Shown here: positions 51,401 to 61,366 of the stretch, in pieces
Numbering within the stretch: position 1 is the stretch's first letter
Layout: every line of letters starts with the position of its first letter
Source of the DNA: Istiophorus platypterus
Taxonomy: Eukaryota > Chordata > Actinopteri > Istiophoriformes > Istiophoridae
DNA length: 64,000 nt
Assembly (NCBI GenBank): GCA_016859345.1
Contig: CM029115.1
Span: 11,264,001 to 11,328,000 of the forward strand
Reading direction: 5' to 3'
Notes under the pieces: model-generated
Told to the model about the DNA's origin: nothing
The model's database searches: none
Seen by the model: only the letters and a program-made list of their open reading frames with translations
Translations under genes and position numbers: made by a program

Positions 51401-52033
51401 GAGAAAAGCAGTATGTAAAAATAATAGACAACAGGTGGTCCTAAAAAAAAAAGTAGTAGAATTGAAAGAGCTTCTAGTTAGGATTGTGGTGGCGATGGGG
51501 CCGATGGGGTTGAGGGGGTTGGCCTGTGAGTGTGAGAGAGAGCTGAAGAGAGAGAGAATGTGTGTGTTTTACAGCCGCTCTCCATGGTTAATTGCTTTCA
51601 ACCGTTTTTGAAGGCTACATCGGGTTAATAGAAAAATGTCTATTGCTCCATGCATGGTTTCCTTAGTTGCCTCAGCATGGATTTCTCTGTGTGTATTTGG
51701 CCGTCTGGTGAGAGGATGAAGGGGATTCCAACATTCATGCGTAGCTCCATGTGTGTGCTGTGGAGCATAAACCCAGCCATGTGGTAATGACACTATGGAA
51801 AATGTGTTGGAACGCATAGACGTACATACATGCATACGCACAGACACACTATGTTCTCTGCCACCTCTTTTCCAGGTTACATCCTGTGAAAGTAAGTAGA
51901 GTCAATGGCAGGACAGAGCAGCCATAGTGTTTATCCTTCACACTTCAAACACAGCCTGTGATTGGCTGTGGCAACCTCCTGTGACTCATAGACCTGTGGT
52001 GCAACTCCACTTATAGAGAGGTTGAACTCTTGT

Positions 52034-52036
<3 letters not shown>

Positions 52037-52088
<52 letters not shown>
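52037..52088. repeat. (GT)n microsatellite
   Basis: About 26 uninterrupted GT units, followed by impure GT sequence to about 52126. A short CA tract follows at 52295-52324. Confidence 0.95.
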
Positions 52089-52091
<3 letters not shown>

Positions 52092-52293
52092 TGTGCGAGC
52101 ACGTGTTTGTGTGTGTTTGTGTGTGATTTTGGATTTGTGTTTATATGTGCTAAAGCTGTGGCCTTCAGATTTATTGCCAGTTTCATGATTGTGGCCGGCT
52201 ACACTCTCAGAGTGTACAATACAACCACAGATACAAATGAATATTTTACACACAAGATTTAGTCTCATGAAAGGTCACATTTAACATGAAATA

Positions 52294-52327
<34 letters not shown>

Positions 52328-52804
52328 CAACAGTCAGCAATGCTGGAAGGACCACCAGTTCTCTCTGTGTCTCTCCCTCCTAGGTCACAATAACAGGGCA
52401 GGGGTGAAGGGATTCCTCTTTGACCTTTGGCTCACAGAGGTCACAGGGGCTCTGTGATGTTCAGTAAGATTAATACTTTGGGTGCAACAGCATAGTCTCA
52501 TTATTCATCAACACAGTGACGATTACTAGTAGGTGGCAATTAGCACAGCACACCTAAATTTTTTCAACCCAACTGAAAAGTCAGTTTTCATAATCTGTGA
52601 TCTCATCATATACTGTTAACTGTAATCTCATTATTACTATTTACACTATTAACATTTAAAACATAATCTATCAAGTTTTATTGGGAAGTCATTTATATTT
52701 TACCAGACAGATGTTCTGTGTTTTTTTGTTTTTTTTTTTGTAATTTAACATGGCGCACACACATGTGCCTGTTTCTTATTTTACCATGGTGATGGGTATG
52801 TGCC

Positions 52805-52824
52805 TAGATCTATGCATAGATCTA
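52805..52824. other. 20-bp perfect palindrome
   Basis: TAGATCTATGCATAGATCTA reads identically on both strands with no spacer and is followed by a further TGCATGCAT. It is most likely a by-product of short ATGCATAG-type repeats. Confidence 0.7.
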
Positions 52825-55800
52825 TGCATGCATACATGTGATCATGTATCTACAATGTTTAGATCTGTCCTACCATTCAACCCCGTTAGCTCCGTCCGTA
52901 CATATGGCAATGCATCTCGAATCCACCATGTGTGTGTTCATGTGTGTTAACGCACTAACTACCTGTCCAGATGGTGAAGTAGAAACATTCATCGACAGCG
53001 CTCTTTATGAATTCACATGGTGGTGGAATTTCCCAACTTCAGTTGAACTGAAAGGCATACTCACCTCTTTGGCTTCATCACCATGATTGATATTTCACCA
53101 TTGCAGAGGTCAGATGCCCTTTTTTTTCTAGTTTCATTCAGAATTGAGATTTTTAATAACAGCCAAATAATTATTTACGATCAACATTGTTATTATCATC
53201 ATCATCTTCATTTAGTATCGTGTTCCTTCCTTCATGGATCCATTTAACTTAGGCTTTGTCTTTCTGTCTTCTGCCCACAGTTGATACTGGCCTTTAGGAT
53301 AGGGTGGCTCCTAAGACACCTCTACTCCTCCTGCTTTCTCTCTTTTTGTAGCTTCTCTGCTCCCCTCTCTGCCTGATTTATACATTAAATAGTTAGGCAG
53401 GAGGGCAGGGAGGCACCTATCATTCCATGATCTATATCTCTCTGTGCCCACATTAAAAATACATGTGTATGCTTAGGGGAGACAATATAGAATATATAAA
53501 TCAAAATGCTAACGCCGTCAGAATAAGCCTCCTGTATTTATTTCCCCATAGCTTTTCCTCTGTGGGCTGAGGTCTCTTCCTGTTTACTGTAAGCTTTGTA
53601 TGTGTTAGTGTAAGTGTATTCTTATATTAAAGTATACTGGAAAATTTGTTGACTTGTTATGCAACCATTTTGATGATCTGCCAAAGCAACACTGGTGGCT
53701 GACACATGACTGATTGTTTATATTCGAATTTCTAATTTTTAAAGTTTGGCTAATTATTAAAAAATTTCAGTGTAAAAAGATATAATAAAAAAAATTCAGA
53801 AATAATCAGATATGGGGATGACTGCTAAGTGGCTGTGGAGCCAATCACAAATCTGGTTATACAGCTCTAAAATATCAGCGTCGCTGAGTTTATGTTCACA
53901 GTTGTGTCTTTGTGAATGACATGCAGGACTTCTGTTAAAAAAAGAAAAAAAAGTTGATAAATGACTTGTGTAACATTTACTTGCACAATCGATAGCTCTG
54001 ACAATTTCCACCTGGACGGTGATTAATGCTACATCCACCCCCGATCTAGCAAACCCCACCCCCAACCCTGCACCTCCCTCTGTGTGTATCGTGCTGAGAG
54101 AAGATGAGAGAGGCCTCCGCACTCTTGTTTGTATCGGTGTCGTGTGTGTTTATGTGGCAGCATCTGTCCAGACACTTGGATGCTTGATCAACCATTGAGT
54201 ATAAATAGTGGCTGAAAAAATTCACAGATTCACAGACAATGAGTGTGGTAAATAATTGACACGTAAACTGACTTTAGCATTGCGCCGAGTGGGTTACTCA
54301 ACAGTGTTTGTGTGTATGTCTTTATGTCTACTATTTCACCAAGGTGCTGAAAATAGACAGGTCGGGAGGAGCAAAACAGGAAGAAAGAAATAGAAAGTGA
54401 AGCAGAGAGAGAGAAATGTAAATGTGAGCATGAAAAGAAGCTGAGGCATCAGGGATCAGAAGCTGTGCTATTCTTTCCACTTCCTCCACCCCACTGCTCC
54501 ACTTTGAACTCATTTATAAATATTCAGCTCCATATAAAAACAATATCCAAATGAGCCCAGACATCCATGCCAAGGTTAAAAACTCTGCTTCTTATTACAG
54601 ACACAACTACTTGACTAGCTCCAAAGGTTAGCCTCTTATTTTGACCTAAACTATTTGTGCTCATTAAGATCAAGAAAAAGATCATCATTACCACAGTCTT
54701 ATTTACTTTGACCAAATTAGTTTATGACTAAATTAGTGGAAGTGAGCACCAAATACTGTCTTTGAACTTGAAGTGAAAAGTTGAATATAAAGAAACTTAA
54801 TTAAATGTGTACTCTTTAAGAGAGGAGAAACCCTTGCAGTGGGCAATTTGTTCAAAATCAACTCTGAGGGCAGATGAGGAGATGAGGCTCAGGTTTCATC
54901 TTTTTTTCACCTTACTTTTGGACTGATTGCTTAAACATACAGGGATGTAAAGTTAGGGAGAAGAGTCAAAAAAAAAAAAAATCAAATTGAGCACATATAT
55001 GCCGTGTATGTATTCTGATTTACGTCTCTTAGATTTGGCACCATGTCTTAGCCTGTGTTGTAATTTTAGCCCATTATCTTGTTAAATTTCTTTACCAACC
55101 TGAACATTTTGCTATTTCGTTTTATGAAATGTAAGATAATAATATTTAAAAACATTTAGATCTTCATTTCAACTACTCACATGGCCTCCTGGGTATCAGT
55201 ATTTATCAAAGGGATGATTGATTTTGAGCTGACAGGCTGATGACAATCCCATCTCATCCCCTCTCACATCATCCCTAGGATCCACACATGTCTTTTCATA
55301 GCCTCTGTGGTACAGTAAGTACTCTTCCATAGCTGTGTGCTTGGTGGGTATGGGGGGTCTCAGACTGGTGCTGTGTTAAAATGAGAAAGGGGGCACCGTG
55401 ACTTAATCTGACAGTACTGTGCGATCTGTGTGGTATGTCAGCCTCGGGGAGTGGGGGAGTGGGAAAAAAATAGAGAGAGAGAGAGAGAGAAAAGAGGTTG
55501 ATCGGATGGATAAAGGGGCCCTGCATGCAAAAAAAACTCACATAGAGACCGAGACAGACAAGGTCACACAGAGCAGGGTGGCCCCGACAGAAACGGAGAG
55601 CGAGAGTGTACTTGTTATTACAGTATTTACCTTCCCTCTCAGTTCCGTCATACCTCTTTATTGAGGAACAGTCTGTTTTTTCCATCTTCCTTTAAACACT
55701 TTAACTTGTTCTTTACTTATATTTGATGTCACTTCAGCCGCTAGTAACTAAAATGTGAACCGACTGTGACGCCAATGCTTTGCTCATGCTTATTTTCCAA

Positions 55801-55849
55801 CTTAGCTTTTCTTCTCCGTCAGCCATTATGCCGTGTTCAGATCTCGAAC

Positions 55850-56085
55850 CCGACTGTAGCCTGCAGACATCATTCCCCTCCTCCTCCTCTTATTGGGTAT
55901 GCCATGCTGGGTGACCCTTTCCTCCTTGTCAGTCAAGCCTGAGTAGCAAATGGGGAGCTGGATATTGCTGAAACAAGGAAGTGGAGTGAGGGCTGTTAGG
56001 AAAAGGGAGCGTCGCTGGCCCTGATCCGAAAAGCCCCCCAACAGAAATCTAATAGAGTAAGCTGCTCGAGCACCAATTTCAATGG
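55850..56085. promoter_or_regulatory. candidate conserved noncoding block
   Basis: Complex sequence of balanced composition with CCATGCTGGGTGACC, TTGCTGAAACAAGG and CACCAATTTCAATGG motifs. No simple repeats or transposon landmarks. The minus-strand open frame across it has no family resemblance. Called by composition only. Confidence 0.25.
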
Positions 56086-56889
56086 ACACCTATAGACTGC
56101 ATGCCGATTCTTGTGATGTAAGATGCATGCACGCAAGAATACACAAATGCATTAAAATACAATTGCAATTTGAAGGGGAGCATTTACATGCTCCTATTCA
56201 GCAAACAGCCACACATACAGCCCCAAATTCACGAAACCATACCATCCACTTTCCTCACTGCATGCACCCATGACCGCTATCAGCCATGCTTTGTACCTGT
56301 CAAGTGCTGTCCTTTTCCCTATACCCAAAGCCCTGCTCACTACATGAGAGCTCTCACATCAAAGCTTCGCTGAGCTCCACACGCGCAGATGAAACACCCT
56401 CTCACTCCGGCCGCCTCTCTCGCTGCTCCCGCACATTAGACACATTTCATTTCATTACAACGCCACTGGAAAAATAGAGGCGCTGCTGTCTTAAAGGGAC
56501 ATCTTGTTTACTCCCCCTGACACATGTGTGTAGTCACTCACATTTAGACATACACAGAGAAACAGACACACTGTCCGCTTCCTCTTTAAATAACGTGACT
56601 GGAAGGGAAAATAATGATCTGTAACCATCTAAGTTCTAGTGCACAAACAGCATCTAATTTGAGCGTAAAGAGGGCACATCAGTGTCATCAGAGTATTGAC
56701 AATATTGTTAAGACATCACAATATGACCTGGTTTTATAATAACAAATTTCAAATAAAGCACAATACCACGATTTTTATATTACAGCTTATAGCATGTATG
56801 TTCTCTTTTATATCATTTTTTCCTTAATACCATCCAGATAGTAGGGAATGTTTGGATTTTCACGGGTGTCACAATCCTGCATGTGGAGA

Positions 56890-57180
56890 TGACGGAGGAA
56901 GAGTTTCATCACGATGATGGGACAAGCCCTGGTTTCCGTAGCAGCGTCAGTCTTTGTTGTGCTATCTGGTGCGGGACAGGCCGACAAAGGAGTACTAAGG
57001 AGCGTCCGGAGCGGGGTGATGGGGGTCGGGGTACCCCCCTTTAGAGGGGTTAGGTCGACCCTCTTGACCGCTGCCCCCAGGGCAGGGACTCAGTGTGGTG
57101 GTGGCACAGGGGCATCCACAGGGCATGGGAAGGGACTAAGTCTGCATACTGCAGCAGAAAGACAACACTGACCCAGCGCT
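56890..57180 (+). other. GC-rich anomalous segment with 85-codon open frame
   Basis: A sharply GC- and CpG-rich segment sits in AT-rich intron. It includes a strongly inverted GGGGGTCGGGGTACCCCC-type region near 57018-57040. A + strand frame (56914-57171) starts MMGQALVSVAASVFVVLSGA, which looks signal-peptide-like, but then becomes Gly/Arg-rich with no recognisable domain, and no splice or poly(A) signals support it. It may be a repeat fragment or a small CpG island. I do not call it a gene. Confidence 0.35.
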
Positions 57181-57389
57181 AGAGGACCATGTGTGTCTGC
57201 TTTATTTGAGACAGTGTGTGTGTGTATAGGACAAAGGCAAAGTGACCCAGTGTTAGCAATGTGTGAGAGAGAGATTTAGTAGTATAAAAAGCAGGGTGAC
57301 CCAAGGTTTGCAGTGTGCATTTGTGTAAGATTCACACTCTGACAGCACATCAGAACACAAAGATCAGATTTAGCAGGTGTATCTAGCCT

Positions 57390-57425
57390 GTGTGTTTGTG
57401 TGTGTGTGTGTGTGTGTGCGCACGC
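57390..57425. repeat. (TG)n microsatellite with CG/CACG tail
   Basis: About 12 TG units run into GCGCACGCACGTG. Confidence 0.85.
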
Positions 57426-57630
57426 ACGTGAGAGAAAGCGGGCAAGTGAGCGAGTGTGTATGCGAGTGTGGAAGAGACTTAACAGTTTGCTAGAATGACC
57501 TAACTTAGAAGGGTGTATGGCAGAGAGATTTAGCTGTCACAAAACAACACAAAGACCAGGATGATGAACATGAGAGCTCTGGAGAGAGAGATGGTTGTTT
57601 TGTTGGGGGTAAAGCCTTGACATGTGTTTT

Positions 57631-57785
57631 GATTTGAATTTTTTTTTTGTTTTGTGTTCTTTTTTTAAATTTTTTTATTTGGTGTATGTAGATAGTTTGG
57701 TATATATATCATAAAAAAATCAGGGGGGGATATATATAATAAATAAAAATTTTAAAAAAAAAAAAAAATTTAATTTCATTTTCAA

Positions 57786-57818
<33 letters not shown>

Positions 57819-57900
57819 TTTTTTTGTTGTTGTGTGTCCACCACCACCACCACACCACCACACATATGTATATATATATATATATGGATATAGAGAGAAA
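57631..57900. repeat. A/T low-complexity tract
   Basis: Alternating long T and A homopolymers include T15, A18, T7 at 57786-57825, and short CACCAC and TATA repeats follow. The T/A runs are self-complementary. This could be an error-prone or artificially closed part of the assembly. Confidence 0.8.
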
Positions 57901-58162
57901 GAGAAGAGAAGAATAAGTGAGACAGGGAGCAGTGTTGTCCTGACACCAACACAGACCTCTCAGTGTTCAAATAAATGATTGTTTCCAATGGTTGAGTCCG
58001 AAGTCGCCCTGGTCCTCCCTCCAGACTTAATATGACACTTACGCCTATGACTTTTTAATTTTTGTTTTTTTTACACTGACAGCAGCTGCTGGGCAGTTAG
58101 CTTTAGGTGTTGTAGTTTTGTGTTAGCCTTAGCCCTCTCTCCTCCAAAGGACATAGGCTATA

Positions 58163-58330
58163 GGCCACTCAGGGGTTAGCATAAGGATGCAAAAGGCAAG
58201 GAATCGGGCCACTTGAGGTTAGCATTAGTATGCTTAAGGTCAGTGGGGTTTTTTTGACCAGTAAGGGTTAGGGTAGGAGCACTAAACATCAGTGGAGGCC
58301 ACTTAGGGTTTGCATAACAGCATGTAGATG
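58163..58330. repeat. degenerate ~45-bp minisatellite (about four units)
   Basis: A motif of the form GRCCACT(Y)..GGGTTAGCATAA..ATG recurs at about 58163, 58207, 58254 and 58297, giving spacings of 44, 47 and 43 bases. The units have diverged considerably. The third lacks the ATG part and instead carries AGGGTTAGGG. Confidence 0.6.
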
Positions 58331-60746
58331 ACTACTGCTAAACCATTAACTTTTTTTGGCCTTGTAAACAAAGATTAGGGGAATGGAGAAATTTATACAA
58401 AGGGATGTGATGATGTTGAAGTAAAAGAGGCTTTTCATGCTATTTCAGTCTTTCTTTCCTCCCATTTGATTTGGAAAAGGTGTTTGCAGTGCAGTGGACT
58501 TCGCATTCCCATCATTGTTCACTTTTTTTCATATATTTAACAGTTTTGAATTGAATCATTTATTGACTTTAAATTTGATCTCTTTTACAATGTTGTCGCA
58601 ATAGGCTGAACTGGCCTTGTCAGTTATTTTATCGGACTGCCACCAGTGGGCAGTGGCACAAAGCTGGTGTGGATCTGGTTAGACTACCTCTCTCTGTCGC
58701 TCCTTCCTTATCCGTCTGTCTGTCTCTCTATTTCACAGTCCATCTATATCTCTCTATTTCGTCCTCTTTTTCCCCTCCCTGTCTCCCTCTCTCCTCTGTC
58801 CTATCCTTCTGTCATGCACTCCTATTTCTTTTTCATCTAGCGGTCCATCTGTCTGAATGTGCGCTAGTGTGTCTGAACTTGTGTATTTGTGTGCAAAGCC
58901 AAATTAGGTCTCCCTGATAGATCCTCATCTATTACTTCCCCAACTTCAGTTTTTCTGCTGTGTAAATACACACAGAGTAGTAAAATTTAAGATTTGAAAA
59001 AACATTACCTGGGATTTGTATACATGTAATTTTTAAAGTCATAAGTCACTTGCTAAATTACAGTTAGCCTTGCTGGAGTAAAGTACAGAACTCGATTCTA
59101 ACATCATGCAGTAGTCATTATGTTGCAGAAAATGTTTTAAAGCTGAAATAAGAAAGACACATTTGTTGAATTTTCAGTGGCTTTTGAAAGATGCTGAAAT
59201 AGCAAAGTAATTTTTAAAACACATACTTTAAATGTAGTAATATGCACTTTGTCTTGTCCAATTTTCTTCTCTGTTGAAAATGTTTTTTAAGTTAATATTA
59301 TTTTAAATTAATAATAATTTTTACTTTACAAATGTGGGGGGAGTCCAACCTTGTCTGAATTTGAAAGGGAGTGAGAATCAGACTAATTTCATAATCTTAA
59401 CAAGTGAGAAAGTGTCATTTTGCTGTTGTCAACACACGGCAGGTGCTAAGGAAAGGGGTGTGTGGAAGGTTTGATGTTGATGGGCACAGGAGGGACACAC
59501 ACATGCTGCATCAACGGCAGACCAACACATTGTGTTAACACTTATTAAGGAAGAGGGGACATGCTGCCTTGAGGAGACAGTGTGTGTGACGGCGATTTGT
59601 AGTGGAAGCCCAGCGATGCTGCCTCTCTTAACTCCCTCTCACATCTGCTAAAGGTCTTTTTGTCAGCACTGATATCTTGCATTCTCCATTAGGTGTCTTA
59701 AGTGTGATGTCTTTGCACAGGCATATATCCATAAGTTTTTGTGTGTGAAAAGCACAACCTAAGTGAAACAGGAATCCATCCATTTCCGGCTTTAGTTTCA
59801 GAGTGCTTGGGACAATAAATGTAGTTAAATAAATGTCTTCAAAGTTGAAGAAGACAGTGAAGGCTACAGAAAAACTTCCCTCTCTTTGAACTGCGTTTCC
59901 TCTATCTTTTTCTCTTATTATGACTACTTGAGATTCTGTTCTCTAACATTTTTCCAGTTTTTAGCTCTGCTTTTCATTTTTGGCATTTTGAAGTAGTGCA
60001 CTGATAATTATTAATATTAATTCAAATTTTATTTTCATGTGAAAACTTTGTTACCTTTTAGAATTTAATCTTAAATGCTCCCTGTAGAAGTTTCAAGGGA
60101 CATACACACTAACACATGCACATACACACAGATACATATGCAGTTGTAGCTAACTCTTTCACTGAGTGATGGTGGGATCGATTGGGGTTGATATTAAGTG
60201 ACACGTGGCCTTTGCAGTCACTAAATGCTACTCACCGACTGAAACCACCGTCGCTGAATTCCAATCCCCAAGTTACTTCTTAGGCTTGTCCCTGCAGTGA
60301 CACTCTCTCCCCTGCCTCTTTCTCTGGCATTTCTTTCAGTCTAGAGTTGCGTCTTTTCCCAAGCCATCTAACAATCTGTGTCTTTTAAGTGTTGTTACAG
60401 TATTATTCGCTCATAGATATCCACTACTGAGCTATTTCTTAAACTACCACAGCTGGACCAAGCAGGCCAAGTTGTTGGGCTTCGATGTAGCCAAGAATAC
60501 CATGTTATGTTATATCAGCTTTCCCTGTCAGTCAGTTTTCACTGAGTAAAATAATATTAATAAAATTCAAATAAACAAAAAAAATGTTCGTTTCAAGAAA
60601 TGACTTTCTAAGTTTATTAAAGTTTATACAGGCAGTTACAAGAGAAACCGTCACAGTGTCACAGTAATGAACATTTTTTACACATCTCTTTCGCTCAAAC
60701 ATAAGCATACACACATATATCACACATATATACAAAAACAAACACA

Positions 60747-60749
<3 letters not shown>

Positions 60750-60793
<44 letters not shown>
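60750..60793. repeat. (TA)n microsatellite
   Basis: About 22 TA units, 355 bases before coding exon 6. Confidence 0.95.
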
Positions 60794-60796
<3 letters not shown>

Positions 60797-60882
60797 CTCT
60801 ACAAGTCTCAACTTTAAGATATTTTATTGACATACTGAAGATATCAAGTCCTCTCCGTAGACATTTTGTGGCTCTTTGTTGT

Positions 60883-60934
60883 GTTTTTCTCAACCTGGTT
60901 AATTTAAGTTTTTCTCAACCTGGTTAATTTTTAA
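60883..60934. repeat. 25-bp tandem duplication
   Basis: GTTTTTCTCAACCTGGTTAA plus a short tail occurs twice, starting at 60883 and 60908. It is an exact recent duplication in the last 270 bases of intron 5. Confidence 0.9.
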
Positions 60935-61147
60935 GTTTGTTTTTGATTATAAAGCACTTTTGTATTAAAAAGAAAATCTATACAAATATAGTGAGCTATA
61001 TAGATAGAGCCCACAGATATAGATGGTTGTATAGTAAACAGTGAATGCTTAGAATATCATAGATCCTAAACAATTATGTAGAGCAATATCCAATGTAGAT
61101 GATCTTATGACTCTTATACACATACTTTTGTTTCTTATCTGTTTTAG

Positions 61148-61366
61148 GAGGGCTATGGTGTGATTGTGCTCAACCCGAATGAGAACTACCTGGAGGTGGA
61201 GAAGCCAGCCGGGACCTCTCCCCAGCCATCTCCTACCGAACCCTCAGATGAACCTGCCGAAAAGAGGGAACGCAAAGATGATAAAGAGGGCAAAAAGAAG
61301 AGAGAATTTTATGAGAAATACCGTAACCCACAGAAGGAGACAGAGACCAAGCGGCTCCCTACACGG
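61148..61366 (+). CDS. fam172a: fam172a coding exon 6 (basic linker)
   Basis: The 219-base exon, phase 0 at both ends, encodes residues 191-263. It begins EGYGVIVLNPNENYLEVEKP, continuing the hydrolase-like fold exactly as in human FAM172A. A Ser/Pro-rich stretch follows (TSPQPSPTEPSDEPAEK), then a highly basic segment KRERKDDKEGKKKRE that looks like a bipartite nuclear localisation signal, then EFYEKYRNPQKE. The acceptor is TGTTTTAG and the donor is GTAAGA. The final residues TETKRLPTR differ from the human sequence I remember (EKEMMQLYIREN), while the flanking motifs are conserved. The catalytic-Ser-like region (HSYGG in human) lies on later exons outside the window. Confidence 0.96.

Larger units (their letters stand above)
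20264..61147 (+). other. fam172a: intron 5 of fam172a (40.9 kb)
   Basis: This very long phase-0 intron joins the IPFITRSME and EGYGVIVLNPNENY exons. I could support no nested gene on either strand. It contains two Tc1-like elements, an old dispersed repeat, many microsatellites, a degenerate minisatellite at 58163-58330, and several candidate regulatory blocks. The remaining stretches (for example 22390-26380, 32110-33900, 40500-43290, 43370-46580, 52950-55840 and 58340-60740) are unique-looking AT-rich or pyrimidine-rich DNA in which I see nothing definite. Confidence 0.85.

Noticed and set aside
58262..58280. GGGTTAGGG as an interstitial telomeric repeat
   Set aside because: Fewer than two full hexamers are present, and it is explained by the degenerate 45-bp minisatellite.
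20264..61147. A nested gene in the large intron, such as a POU-type gene as in the mammalian locus
   Set aside because: No homeodomain or POU-domain peptide could be seen on either strand.
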